NCBI RefSeq assembly: GCF_018449655.1
Contig: NZ_JAAVUX010000004.1
Coordinates: 62,001-126,000, forward strand
Source: Pseudomonas sp. dw_358
Lineage (GTDB): Bacteria; Pseudomonadota; Gammaproteobacteria; Pseudomonadales; Pseudomonadaceae
Reading direction: 5' to 3'
DNA: 64,000 nucleotides
The notes under the pieces were generated by a model, which was not told the origin of the DNA, did no database searches, and saw nothing but the letters and a program-made list of their open reading frames with translations. A program made the position numbers and the translations under genes. Below, one piece after another: positions 1 through 9,809 of the stretch (position 1 is the first letter of the stretch; every line of letters starts with the position of its first letter).

Positions 1-728
1 GCGGCGGGCAGGGCATGGTCCAGCGGGTCGGACAAGGGCAGCAGCAACAGGTCGCAGTGGCGCGACAGCAGGCTCAGCTGTTGCTCGGCGGCGTCCACCA
101 GGGCGCGCTCGTCACAGATGACGATGGCCAGGCTGCCGGGGCGCAACACCTCCCGAGCCCGGCGCAAGGCCATGCCCAGGGCATCAGGGTCGGGGCTGGC
201 TTCGCTGTGCAGGCTCTGATTGACCCGCACCAGCCGGTTGAGCAGCTGTAACAGGCTTTGCTTGCTGCGCCGTGGCTTGATTTCGTAGTGCTCGCCGTCA
301 CCGAACACCAGGCCACCGATGCGGTCGTTGTGGCCCAGGGCCGCCCAGCCGATCAGTGCGGCCGCCTGGGCAGCCAGCACCGACTTGAAGGTCTGCCCGG
401 AGCCGAAAAACAGGCGTCGGCTCTGCTCTACCAGAATAAAGATGGGGCGCTCGCGCTCTTCATGGAACAGCTTGGTGTGGGGCTCCTGAGTGCGTGCGGT
501 GACGCGCCAGTCGATGCTGCGCACGTCATCGCCGGCCTGATAGACGCGCACCTGATCGAAGTCCACGCCGCGTCCGCGCAGCTTGGAGTGGTGCAGGCCG
601 ATCAGCGGGCTGCGCTGAGCCGGCGTCGAGAACAGCTGCACTTCGCGCACGCGGTGACGCATCTCGATCAGATCGGCCAAGGTGATACGAACGCCGGGCA
701 TGGCGGGCAGTGCTTCAGTGGGGCTCAT
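1..728 (-). CDS. DUF58 domain-containing protein (partial, cut by window edge)
   Basis: The reading frame is open from an ATG at 728 down to base 1, giving the first 242 residues; the 3' end lies outside the window. The protein has the DUF58 signature: an N-terminal segment with GRGVDFDQVRVYQAGDDVRS followed by IDWRVTAR (about residues 50-77), then a von Willebrand A-like stretch (IFILVEQSRRLFF and later LAIVICDERALV). The start sits 3 bases after the MoxR stop, so the two genes are almost certainly cotranscribed and translationally coupled. DUF58 proteins are regular partners of MoxR AAA+ ATPases and are thought to act with VWA-domain membrane proteins in folding or assembly of envelope or enzyme complexes. 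The exact substrate is unknown. The family call is firm; the role is family knowledge only. Confidence 0.9.
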   Translation of the reverse strand, partial: MSPTEALPAMPGVRITLADLIEMRHRVREVQLFSTPAQRSPLIGLHHSKLRGRGVDFDQVRVYQAGDDVRSIDWRVTARTQEPHTKLFHEERERPIFILVEQSRRLFFGSGQTFKSVLAAQAAALIGWAALGHNDRIGGLVFGDGEHYEIKPRRSKQSLLQLLNRLVRVNQSLHSEASPDPDALGMALRRAREVLRPGSLAIVICDERALVDAAEQQLSLLSRHCDLLLLPLSDPLDHALPA

Positions 729-731
729 GCC

Positions 732-1691
<960 letters not shown>

Positions 1692-1867
1692 CGATGACGG
1701 TTCCTGAAAGGAGGGCCCGCGCACCTGGAGTGGGGGTGGTTGGCCGGGGGGCCATTACTTTAATGCATTCGGGGGGTGGATAGGAATGCAAGGGTGTGGC
1801 GGCGGGGTTTTTTGCGGCCCCATAGCGCCCGGTATTCGGCGATGCCGGCGACGCGGCCTGCCGGCAG

Positions 1868-1940
1868 TGCGCGTCGCCCCATCGCAGGCAAGCCCGTCTC
1901 CCACAGGTTGAACTCGAGATCGAGGTTCAGCCTGTGGGAG
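1868..1940. repeat. REP-like palindromic element
   Basis: A stretch with the Pseudomonas REP core (ATCGCAGGCAAGCCCGTCTC) is followed by a large near-perfect hairpin from 1898 to 1940: the arm starting CTCCCACAGG pairs with the arm ending CCTGTGGGAG. It lies between the leftward hypothetical gene and moxR. The same core recurs near 17450, 17510 and 54860, supporting a dispersed repeat family. Confidence 0.75.
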
Positions 1941-1949
1941 CCCTGCGCC

Positions 1950-2279
1950 TCAGCAGTACTGATCCACAACCCGGACTTCACGGCCATGGCGAACCTCAGG
2001 CCATTCGCGCTTCAATGTTTGCAACACCTGGCCCAGGAAATCATGGTCGGCTGCCGCCTTGCGCCCTACGTACCCGGCCCCGCGCCGGTAGGTGCGCAGG
2101 CGAGCGCGCATGCTCGGGCGGCTTTGTTCGAATTCGCTTTCGGCCGCATGGGGCGTCAGCGGTTCGATTTTTACTTCGCCGGTTTCGCAGACCCAGAGGA
2201 TGTGGCTGTCGAGGCTGTCCTTGCGCGCCGCGAAAAGACGGGCCAGTTCATCAATGGTCGGTTGTTGATTCAAGTTCAT
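1950..2279 (-). CDS. Small conserved hypothetical protein (109 aa)
   Basis: A 109-residue soluble protein without signal peptide or membrane segment. It has a charged N-terminal helix (IDELARLFAARKDSL), a middle part LWVCETGEVKIEPL that looks like a beta hairpin, and an arginine-rich C-terminal half (RPSMRARLRTYRRGAGYVG). The ATG at 2279 is preceded by a good AAAGGGG ribosome site, and codon use resembles the neighbours, so I regard it as a real gene. I do not recognise the family. It may be read separately from moxR because a REP-type hairpin and over 250 bases separate them. Confidence 0.7.
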   Translation of the reverse strand: MNLNQQPTIDELARLFAARKDSLDSHILWVCETGEVKIEPLTPHAAESEFEQSRPSMRARLRTYRRGAGYVGRKAAADHDFLGQVLQTLKREWPEVRHGREVRVVDQYC

Positions 2280-2406
2280 CGCAAAGCCCCTTTCGGTTGA
2301 TTGATCTGTCTGTGGTGCATCGCAAACATGGCATTCGATGGCCGCAAATGGCCGGCTCGAAGGCTGATCTGGCCAGGAGCTTGATGTAGGTAGCGCTGAT
2401 GAAACG

Positions 2407-2420
2407 TGACTACATAGTCA
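2407..2420. promoter_or_regulatory. 14-bp perfect palindrome TGACTACATAGTCA
   Basis: Two 6-bp arms (TGACTA and TAGTCA) around CA. The core ACTACATA recurs at 2679-2686 and, inverted, at 2657-2664. This suggests a protein-binding site rather than chance, but no regulator is identified. Confidence 0.35.
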
Positions 2421-2654
2421 TGGGTTGCCGAGACAAGGCGCGGTCAAAGACAGCCACAAGTCGCATGAGGAGGTCTCGCCCGCGTGACGCGTCCCGAAAG
2501 ACGACCGTGACGGTCAGCTTCATCAATCTGCCTTGTGGGCATTACACATCGGGAGGAGAGCAGCGATTTGCCAGTCCCGTCCGGTATACCTTTGCCAGTG
2601 CTCCCGATCGGGGAGACGGGGCCATCATGCAAAAGCTTTGCACGGTCGTCAAGC

Positions 2655-2688
2655 AATATGTAGTGAAAATATTTAAGCACTACATATT
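2655..2688. promoter_or_regulatory. 11-bp perfect inverted repeat in an AT-rich loop
   Basis: The arms AATATGTAGTG (2655-2665) and CACTACATATT (2678-2688) are exact reverse complements around a 12-base AT-rich loop. There is no following T-run, so it is not a typical terminator. It could be an operator or a cruciform-forming site upstream of the sheath-like gene. Confidence 0.4.
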
Positions 2689-2804
2689 CTGCGTGACCGG
2701 CGATTTTACGACCTCCGAGTCACCTGTGTTGCCCATGGCCGAGCGGCTTGCTCACTGAGTGCGCCCTGAAGTTCAACGATAATGAGAGCGTGAAGATGAA
2801 AACT

Positions 2805-2820
2805 GTGACTGCCCAGTCAC
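2805..2820. promoter_or_regulatory. Inverted repeat GTGACT-N4-AGTCAC
   Basis: Perfect 6-bp arms around GCCC. The half-site AGTCAC also occurs singly at 2718-2723 and 2900-2905. It is a candidate operator in the region upstream of the sheath-like gene. Confidence 0.3.
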
Positions 2821-3100
2821 GGGTTTGGAGGGGAGGGAGGCGACGGGCGGGATCCATCAAAATCCTTGTGTATCAATAGGTAAAAATTTGTTTTGAAACA
2901 GTCACCTCAGAACAGCAAATGCACGATTTAGAGGTAAAGCTGATTTATTGACGGATTTGCCCGGAGGGCTTGAGTGATGGCATCTTGACTTCATTCGATC
3001 CGGCCCCTAAGGTCCGGCCTACACCCTGGCCGATCCGTTTCGAGTAGTCGATTACGCCACGCTCAAGGCGACGCTCAACCTTGTTTATGAGGAGTGGATA

Positions 3101-4060
3101 ATGCTACTCGGATTCAATTTCAACGATACTTTACCTCGGGCTCTGGCGCATGAAGTGCCTTCGGCCGTCCCCGTGTTCATTGGCTTCACGGCCCAGCCCC
3201 GGCCGGGGAGCGCACGGTTCGAGGCGCTGCCGATCAAGGACTATGCCACCTATGTCGAGGTGTTCGGCCCACCCCCCGAGTGGAACACCACCGGCCGCGC
3301 GGCCGACGTGTCCCTGAGCCGCGGCGTGCGCAGTTATTTCGACAACGGCGGGGCGACCTGCTTTGTCCTCAGTGTCGGCCTGTACAGCGAGATCAATGCG
3401 CTGTCGGTCACCCAATTGGTCAATCGCCTGTCGGGTCACGATGTGTTCGCCGCGATACACCGCCAGACCGACATCTCCCTGGTGGCCATTCCAGACATCA
3501 GCCTGTTCGCCGACAACGAGATCGCGCCGCTGCTGACGCTCTGGCAGCAGACGATGAATGAATGCATGCATTCGGCACGCTTGTTCGCGTTGCTTGACCC
3601 ACCGCCCACGTTCGAAGCCGCGCAGGTCTGCTTCGACTGGCTGAATTCGGGCCATCGCAACGGCGCCTCCTGTGCCGGCGCCTGGTGGCCATGGCTGGTG
3701 GTGGCAGAGCAAGGCCACTCGGGGCAGCCTGAAGCGCGGGTGATCCCGCCGTCGGCAACGGTGGCCGCGCAGCTGCAGGCCGCCGATCGCAGCGCGGGCC
3801 TGGACCAGGTCGCCCTCGACGGTGCTGCGCTGGTCAATGTGGTACAAGCCATGTTCCCGAACGAATTGGGCGAGCAACTGACCGATCCCCGTGGCGCGTC
3901 CATCAACCTGATCCGCACCTTCGCCTATGGCGATGCACGCATCGCCGGCTGCCGTACCTTGGCTGGCGTCGATGAAAGCCCGGTGGGCCGGTTCGTGCAG
4001 ACGCGGCGGCTGGCTTCCTACGTGCAGTACAGCCAGGATGGGTCGCGGCAGGTGGGGTGA
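3101..4060 (+). CDS. Orphan phage/CIS tail sheath-like protein, C-terminally short
   Basis: A 319-residue protein that resembles contractile tail sheaths. The N-terminus has EVPSAVPVFIGFTAQ, followed by ALPIKDYATYVEVFGPPP, which matches the sheath opening (variant of tAVPaFIGyT and sl-eY-~yFG). Next come LSRGVRSYFDNGGATCFVLS, like the strand in which sheaths list the subunit's Y-F-NGG-C motif, and near the end INLIRTFAYGDARIAGCRTLAG and RFVQTRRLASYVQ. In full sheaths this last part (R-W-G-ARTL, then vRRL-ny-e-si) is followed by roughly another 80-100 residues including the C-terminal arm that links subunits. Here the protein stops 14 residues after the RRL motif. There is a strong ribosome site (GAGGAG) before the ATG. 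No tube, baseplate, ClpV or lysis gene lies nearby. It may be a remnant, or a domesticated single-domain relative. Confidence 0.65.
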   Translation: MLLGFNFNDTLPRALAHEVPSAVPVFIGFTAQPRPGSARFEALPIKDYATYVEVFGPPPEWNTTGRAADVSLSRGVRSYFDNGGATCFVLSVGLYSEINALSVTQLVNRLSGHDVFAAIHRQTDISLVAIPDISLFADNEIAPLLTLWQQTMNECMHSARLFALLDPPPTFEAAQVCFDWLNSGHRNGASCAGAWWPWLVVAEQGHSGQPEARVIPPSATVAAQLQAADRSAGLDQVALDGAALVNVVQAMFPNELGEQLTDPRGASINLIRTFAYGDARIAGCRTLAGVDESPVGRFVQTRRLASYVQYSQDGSRQVG

Positions 4061-4104
4061 TCGGGTGCTTCAGGGGGGCATGTCTTGATGAGATCTGCCG
4101 CCCC

Positions 4105-4467
4105 TCACCCCACCTGATTAACCAACTCCCCCGTCCCCTTCAGAATAATCACCAAGGTCTCCAGCACTTCCGGCAAGTCCGCCGGGTCGGTGCCATGGAG
4201 CACCTCCAGCACCGAACTGCCGCGCAGGGCTGCACGATCGGCGGTCGCCACTTCGATGAGCAGGCGCTCGGGACTCAAGGTCACCTTGAGATCACGCAGC
4301 AGGTAGGGCTCGTCTTCTATATCCAGCGCCAGGCTCACTTCGTCCTCGTCGGGGAAGCGCGTCAGCAGCAGGGACTCTCCCGTCAGGCCGAGGCAGCACA
4401 ACAGGGCCATGTTGTCCTCTTCGTCGTCACAGGGGTTGGCGATCAGTTCGACGGCGGTGAGTTGCAT
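4105..4467 (-). CDS. Small acidic hypothetical protein (120 aa)
   Basis: A 120-residue, strongly acidic protein (MQLTAVELIANPCDDEEDN at the start, later RFPDEDEVSLALDIEDEPYL), with no signal peptide or membrane segment. The pattern of alternating strands (LLCCLGLTGESLLLTRF, LRDLKVTLSPERLLIEV) suggests a small beta-rich fold. I place the start at 4467; a longer frame to 4605 has an N-terminal extension of unlikely composition. The gene converges with the sheath-like gene, 44 bases away, and is divergent from gdhB. Function unknown; it looks like a Pseudomonas core-genome hypothetical. Confidence 0.6.
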   Translation of the reverse strand: MQLTAVELIANPCDDEEDNMALLCCLGLTGESLLLTRFPDEDEVSLALDIEDEPYLLRDLKVTLSPERLLIEVATADRAALRGSSVLEVLHGTDPADLPEVLETLVIILKGTGELVNQVG

Positions 4468-4815
4468 GGCGCAAGGTCCGGGAGAGGGAGAGAAGCTGTG
4501 ATTTTGCCATGATGGCACCGCCGAAGATACGGTCTCTCGGCGCGACTCATTTGTTACATCTCGTACGATAACTCCACTTCGACCGAATATGTCGCCGCAC
4601 CGCAAGCAAGCGGCCCCCGGCTGTCGTTAAGCTGGGGCGCCGATGGGATACCTTTCCACGACCAAGGCGCCCTTGCCACTGCCCGCTGTATCCGGCGGGC
4701 GCTCTGTTTCGGGCATCCCATCCGCCATGAGACGGCAGATGGACTAGGGTTGATCCATCTCGCCGCACATACGCGACGCTTCATTCCAAGACAAAGCTCA
4801 AGCGGAGTACCACAG
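4468..4815. other. Intergenic control region upstream of gdhB
   Basis: About 350 bases between the leftward 120-aa gene and gdhB. A short inverted repeat TGCCAT-G-ATGGCA lies at 4505-4517, close to the start of the leftward gene. No convincing sigma-70 promoter for gdhB could be assigned by eye. A GGAG ribosome site precedes the gdhB ATG. Confidence 0.4.
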
Positions 4816-7800
4816 ATGGCGTTCTTCACCGCAGCCAGCAAGGCCGACTTCCAGCACCAACTGCAAGCGGCCCTGGCGCAGCACATCAGTGAACAGGCAC
4901 TGCCACAAGTGGCGCTGTTCGCCGATCAGTTCTTCGGCATCATTTCCCTGGACGAGTTGACCCAGCGCCGGCTCTCGGACCTGGCCGGCTGTACCCTGTC
5001 GGCCTGGCGCCTGCTGGAGCGGTTCAACCATGCCCAGCCCCAGGTCCGGGTCTACAACCCCGATTACGAACGGCATGGCTGGCAATCAACCCACACTGCG
5101 GTGGAAGTCCTGCACCACGACCTGCCGTTTCTCGTGGATTCGGTGCGCACCGAATTGAACCGTCGTGGCTACAGCATCCATACGCTGCAGACCACGGTAC
5201 TCAGTGTGCGTCGCGGTGTCGGCGGCGAGTTGCTCGAAGTGCTGGCCAAGGGCGCCACGGGCGACGATGTGCTGCAGGAATCGCTGATGTACCTGGAGAT
5301 CGACCGCTGCGCCAGCGCCGCCGACCTCAACGTGCTGGCGCGGGAGCTGGAGCAGGTGCTCGTGGAAGTGCGCGTGGCCGTGGCCGATTTCGAGCCCATG
5401 AAGGCCAAGGTGCACGAACTGCTCGCGTTGGTGGACCAGACGCCTTACGCGGTGGACCCGCAGGAAAAGTCGGAAGTGAAAAGCTTCCTCGAGTGGCTGG
5501 TCAACAACCGCTTCACCTTCCTCGGGTACGAAGAGTTCGTGGTCAACAGCGCCGTCGACGGCGGGCAGTTGCAATATGACCCGACCTCCTTCCTCGGGCT
5601 GACCCGCCTGCTGCGGGTGGGCTTGACCGCTGACGACCTGCGCATCGAAGACTATGCCGTGACGTACCTGCAGGAGCCGCTGCTGCTGTCCTTCGCCAAG
5701 GCCGCCCACCCCAGCCGCGTGCACCGTCCGGCCTATCCGGACTACGTGTCCATTCGCCAGATCGATGCCGATGGCAAGGTGCTCAAGGAATGCCGCTTCA
5801 TGGGCCTGTACACCTCGTCGGTGTACGGCGAAAGCGTACGGCAGATCCCCTACATCCGTCGCAAGGTCGCCGAGATCGAAAGCCGCTCGGGCTTCGACGC
5901 CAAGGCACACCTGGGCAAGGAGCTGGCTCAGGTGGTGGAGGTATTGCCCCGCGACGACCTGTTCCAGACCCCGGTGGACGAGCTGTTCGGCACCGTGATG
6001 TCCATCGTGCAGATTCAGGAACGCAACAAGATCCGCGTGTTCCTGCGCAAGGACCCCTATGGGCGTTTTTGCTACTGCCTGGCCTACGTGCCTCGGGATG
6101 TCTATTCCACCGAAGTGCGGCAGAAGATCCAGCAGGTACTGATGGAACGCCTGAAGGCCAGCGACTGCGAGTTCTGGACGTTCTTCTCCGAGTCGGTGCT
6201 GGCCCGTGTGCAGTTGATTCTGCGGGTTGACCCCAAAAACCGCATCGACATCGACGCCCAGCAGTTGGAAAACGAAGTCGTGCAGGCCTGCCGCTCGTGG
6301 AAGGATGATTACGCCGCGCTGACCGTCGAGAGTTTCGGCGAGGCCCAGGGCACCGCCGTGCTGGCCGATTTCCCGAAAGGTTTCCCGGCCGGCTATCGCG
6401 AGCGTTTCGCCGCGCACTCGGCGGTGGTGGACATCCAGCACCTGCTCGACCTGTCCGCCAGCCGGCCGCTGGTCATGAGCTTCTACCAGCCGCTGGCCCA
6501 GGGTGGCGAGCGCCAGTTGCACTGCAAGCTGTACCATGCCGATACGCCGCTGGCGCTGTCCGACGTGCTGCCGATCCTCGAGAACCTCGGCCTGCGGGTG
6601 TTGGGCGAGTTTCCGTACCGCCTGCGTCATCGCGACGGCCGCGAGTTCTGGATTCATGATTTCGCCTTCACCTACAGCGAAGGCTTGAAGCTGGACATCC
6701 AGCAGCTCAACGACACTTTGCAGGACGCCTTCGTCCACATCGTCAACGGCGATGCAGAGAACGACGCGTTCAACCGCCTGGTGCTCACCGCCGGCCTGCC
6801 GTGGCGCGACGTGGCGCTGCTGCGCGCCTATGCCCGCTACATGAAGCAGATCCGTCTGGGCTTCGACCTGGGTTACATCGCCAGTACCCTGAACAACCAC
6901 ACCGACATCGCCCGTGAACTGACGCGGCTGTTCAAGACCCGTTTCTACCTGGCGCGCAAGCTGGTGGGCGATGACCTGGGTGACATGCAACAGCGTCTTG
7001 AACAGGCCATCCTGAGCGCCCTGGACGACGTCCAGGTGCTTAACGAGGACCGCATCCTGCGGCGCTACCTGGACCTGATCAAGGCCACCCTGCGCACCAA
7101 CTTCTACCAGCCGGACGCTGGCGGCCAGAGCAAATCGTACTTCAGCTTCAAGTTCAACCCAAGGCTGATCCCCGAGCTGCCGAAGCCGGTGCCCAAGTTC
7201 GAGATCTTCGTCTATTCGCCGCGTATCGAAGGCGTGCACCTGCGCTTCGGCAACGTCGCCCGTGGGGGCCTGCGCTGGTCGGATCGCGAAGAGGATTACC
7301 GCACCGAAGTGCTGGGCCTGGTCAAGGCGCAGCATGTGAAGAACTCGGTGATCGTGCCGGTGGGCGCCAAGGGCGGCTTCCTCCCGCGCCGCTTGCCGCT
7401 GGGTGGCAGCCGCGACGATATCCAGAATGAGGCGATTGCCTGCTACCGCCTCTTCATTTCCGGCCTGCTGGACATCACCGACAACCTCAAGGACGGCGGC
7501 GTAGTGCCACCGGCCAACGTGATCCGTCACGATCAGGATGATCCCTATCTCGTGGTGGCGGCTGACAAGGGCACCGCGACCTTCTCCGATATCGCCAACG
7601 GCATTGCCATCGACTACGGCTTCTGGCTCGGGGATGCCTTTGCTTCCGGCGGTTCGGCCGGCTACGACCACAAGAAGATGGGCATCACCGCCAAGGGTGC
7701 ATGGGTCGGCGTGCAGCGCCACTTCCGCGAGCGCGACATCAATGTGCAGCAGGACAGCATCACCGTGGTCGGCATCGGCGACATGGCCGGCGACGTGTTC

Positions 7801-9672
7801 GGCAACGGCCTGCTGATGTCCGACCAGCTGCAACTGGTGGCCGCGTTCAACCACCTGCACATCTTCATCGACCCCAACCCGGAACCGGCCGCCAGCTTTG
7901 CCGAGCGCCAGCGTCTTTATGACCTGCCGCGTTCGGCATGGAGCGACTACAACACTGCGATCATGAGTGCGGGCGGCGGGATCTTTTCCCGCAGCGCCAA
8001 GAGCATCGCCATCAGCCCGCAGATGAAGGCGCGCTTTGATATCCAGGCGGACAAGCTGGCGCCCACCGAGTTGCTCAATGCGCTGCTCAAGGCGCCCGTG
8101 GACCTGCTGTGGAACGGCGGCATCGGCACCTACGTGAAGTCCAGCAACGAGACCCACAGTGACGTGGGCGACAAGGCCAACGATGCGCTGCGGGTCAACG
8201 GCAACGAGCTGCGCTGCAAGGTAGTGGGCGAGGGCGGCAACCTCGGCATGACCCAGCTGGGCCGGGTCGAGTTCGGCCTGCTGGGCGGGGCGACCAACAC
8301 CGACTTCATCGACAACGCCGCGGGTGTCGACTGCTCCGACCACGAGGTCAACATCAAGATCCTGCTCAACGAAGCGGTGCAGGCCGGCGACATGACCGAG
8401 AAGCAGCGCAACCTGCTGCTGGGCAGCATGACCGACGAAGTCGGCGCGCTGGTGCTGGGCAACAACTACAAGCAGACCCAGGCGCTGTCCCTGGCGGCGC
8501 GCCGGGCCTACGAGCGCATTGCCGAGTATCGCCGCCTCATGGCGGACCTGGAAAGCCGCGGCAAGCTGGACCGGGCCATCGAGTTCCTGCCCAGCGAGGA
8601 GCAGCTCAACGAGCGCATTGCCGCCCGGCAGGGTCTGACCCGTGCCGAATTGTCGGTGCTGATCTCTTACAGCAAGATCGACCTCAACGAAGCCTTGCTT
8701 GCCTCCCAGGTGCCCGACGACGATTACCTGGCCCGCGACATGGAGACGGCTTTCCCGCCGTCGCTGGCCAGCAAGTACGCCGAACCCATGCGCCGCCATC
8801 GCCTCAAGCGCGAAATAGTCAGCACGCAGATCTCCAACGATCTGGTCAACAACATGGGCATCACCTTCGTCCAGCGGCTCAAGGAGTCCACGGGCATGAG
8901 TCCGGCCAATGTGGCCGGTGCCTATGTGATCGTGCGCGACATTTTCCACCTGCCGCACTGGTTCCGACAGATCGAGGCGCTGGATTATCAGGTCTCGGCC
9001 GAAGTTCAGCTGGCCTTGATGGACGAGCTGATGCGGCTGGGACGCCGGGCCACTCGCTGGTTCCTGCGCAGCCGCCGCAACGAACTGGATGCCGGGCGTG
9101 ACGTGGCGCACTTCGGTCCGCACATCGCCGCGCTGGGGCTCAAGCTCGACGAGCTGCTGGAAGGCCCGACCCGTGACCTGTGGCAGCAACGCTACCAGGG
9201 TTACGTCGCCGCCGGCGTGCCGGAGTTGCTGGCGCGCATGGTGGCCGGGACGAGTCACCTCTACACGCTGTTGCCGATCATCGAAGCCTCCGATGTCACC
9301 GGCCAGAACGCGGCGGACGTGGCTAAAGCGTTCTTTGCCGTGGGCAGCAAGCTGGAGCTGACATGGTATCTGCAACAGATCAGCAGTCTGGCCGTGGAAA
9401 ACAACTGGCAGGCCTTGGCCCGCGAGGCTTTCCGCGACGACATCGACCTGCAGCAGCGCTCCATCACCATTTCGGTGCTGAAGATGGCCGACGCTCCGCA
9501 GGACATCGAAGAGCGCCTGGAACTGTGGCTCGAACAGCACAAGGCCATGGTGGTGCGCTGGCGTGCAATGCTCGACGACCTGCGGGCGGCGACCGGGACT
9601 GACTACGCAATGTATGCGGTGGCGAACCGGGAGTTGATGGATCTGGCCTTGAGTGGTCAGTCCGGTCTGTAA
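4816..9672 (+). CDS. gdhB: NAD-specific glutamate dehydrogenase, 180-kDa class
   Basis: 1618 residues, matching the large NAD-GDH family (P. aeruginosa GdhB is about 1620). It oxidatively deaminates glutamate to 2-oxoglutarate and ammonia with NAD in the cytoplasm, feeding the TCA genes found later in this window. Long N-terminal regulatory region (about residues 1-700), catalytic core with VPVGAKGGF (Lys852), RGGLRWSDR just before it, the DP-YLVVAADKGTATFSD motif and the dinucleotide-binding stretch VVGIGDMAGDVFGNG, then a long C-terminal helical part. The start MAFFTAASKADFQ at 4816 has a GGAG site; upstream in-frame codons are not supported. Single gene followed by a strong terminator. In P. 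aeruginosa the enzyme is allosterically controlled and arginine-induced, but nothing in this sequence shows that directly. Confidence 0.97.
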   Translation: MAFFTAASKADFQHQLQAALAQHISEQALPQVALFADQFFGIISLDELTQRRLSDLAGCTLSAWRLLERFNHAQPQVRVYNPDYERHGWQSTHTAVEVLHHDLPFLVDSVRTELNRRGYSIHTLQTTVLSVRRGVGGELLEVLAKGATGDDVLQESLMYLEIDRCASAADLNVLARELEQVLVEVRVAVADFEPMKAKVHELLALVDQTPYAVDPQEKSEVKSFLEWLVNNRFTFLGYEEFVVNSAVDGGQLQYDPTSFLGLTRLLRVGLTADDLRIEDYAVTYLQEPLLLSFAKAAHPSRVHRPAYPDYVSIRQIDADGKVLKECRFMGLYTSSVYGESVRQIPYIRRKVAEIESRSGFDAKAHLGKELAQVVEVLPRDDLFQTPVDELFGTVMSIVQIQERNKIRVFLRKDPYGRFCYCLAYVPRDVYSTEVRQKIQQVLMERLKASDCEFWTFFSESVLARVQLILRVDPKNRIDIDAQQLENEVVQACRSWKDDYAALTVESFGEAQGTAVLADFPKGFPAGYRERFAAHSAVVDIQHLLDLSASRPLVMSFYQPLAQGGERQLHCKLYHADTPLALSDVLPILENLGLRVLGEFPYRLRHRDGREFWIHDFAFTYSEGLKLDIQQLNDTLQDAFVHIVNGDAENDAFNRLVLTAGLPWRDVALLRAYARYMKQIRLGFDLGYIASTLNNHTDIARELTRLFKTRFYLARKLVGDDLGDMQQRLEQAILSALDDVQVLNEDRILRRYLDLIKATLRTNFYQPDAGGQSKSYFSFKFNPRLIPELPKPVPKFEIFVYSPRIEGVHLRFGNVARGGLRWSDREEDYRTEVLGLVKAQHVKNSVIVPVGAKGGFLPRRLPLGGSRDDIQNEAIACYRLFISGLLDITDNLKDGGVVPPANVIRHDQDDPYLVVAADKGTATFSDIANGIAIDYGFWLGDAFASGGSAGYDHKKMGITAKGAWVGVQRHFRERDINVQQDSITVVGIGDMAGDVFGNGLLMSDQLQLVAAFNHLHIFIDPNPEPAASFAERQRLYDLPRSAWSDYNTAIMSAGGGIFSRSAKSIAISPQMKARFDIQADKLAPTELLNALLKAPVDLLWNGGIGTYVKSSNETHSDVGDKANDALRVNGNELRCKVVGEGGNLGMTQLGRVEFGLLGGATNTDFIDNAAGVDCSDHEVNIKILLNEAVQAGDMTEKQRNLLLGSMTDEVGALVLGNNYKQTQALSLAARRAYERIAEYRRLMADLESRGKLDRAIEFLPSEEQLNERIAARQGLTRAELSVLISYSKIDLNEALLASQVPDDDYLARDMETAFPPSLASKYAEPMRRHRLKREIVSTQISNDLVNNMGITFVQRLKESTGMSPANVAGAYVIVRDIFHLPHWFRQIEALDYQVSAEVQLALMDELMRLGRRATRWFLRSRRNELDAGRDVAHFGPHIAALGLKLDELLEGPTRDLWQQRYQGYVAAGVPELLARMVAGTSHLYTLLPIIEASDVTGQNAADVAKAFFAVGSKLELTWYLQQISSLAVENNWQALAREAFRDDIDLQQRSITISVLKMADAPQDIEERLELWLEQHKAMVVRWRAMLDDLRAATGTDYAMYAVANRELMDLALSGQSGL

Positions 9673-9687
9673 CAGGCTGTGCCCGTG

Positions 9688-9720
9688 AAAAACCCGCCCT
9701 GGTGGCGGGTTTTTTCTTTT
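9688..9720 (+). terminator. Rho-independent terminator after gdhB
   Basis: Stem CCCGCC (9693-9698) and GGCGGG (9704-9709) around a 5-base loop, flanked by an A-run before and a T-run TTTTTTC after. Its position 16 bases after the gdhB stop fits. Confidence 0.92.
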
Positions 9721-9809
9721 TCTACGGGCAGCGGCGACCTTTCCCCGTTGAAGCATGGACCGGCGCTCCCTAGGTTGGGCGGCCATCCACACGGGACAAG
9801 GAGTCTTTC

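Larger units (their letters stand above)
2280..3100. other. Long non-coding, AT-richer region with several palindromes
   Basis: About 820 bases without a convincing gene. The open frames present lack ribosome sites and have atypical composition. The stretch 2640-2960 is clearly richer in A and T than the genome around it. It contains three perfect inverted repeats (2407-2420, 2655-2688 and 2805-2820) and two copies of AGTCACCT (2718-2725 and 2900-2907). It ends in a strong GAGGAG ribosome site for the sheath-like gene. I read it as the control region of that gene, possibly with decayed DNA. Confidence 0.5.

Noticed and set aside
2399..2758. A possible 119-aa gene in the non-coding region before the sheath-like gene
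   Set aside because: No ribosome site, unusual mixture of residues, no domain, and it runs through the large inverted repeat at 2655-2688. I could not support it as a gene.
5086..9792. A 1568-codon open frame on the minus strand, antisense to gdhB
   Set aside because: It mirrors gdhB almost end to end, as happens in GC-rich genes with few stop-forming codons on the complement. No ribosome site, composition dominated by His, Gln, Val and Ala, and no recognisable domain.
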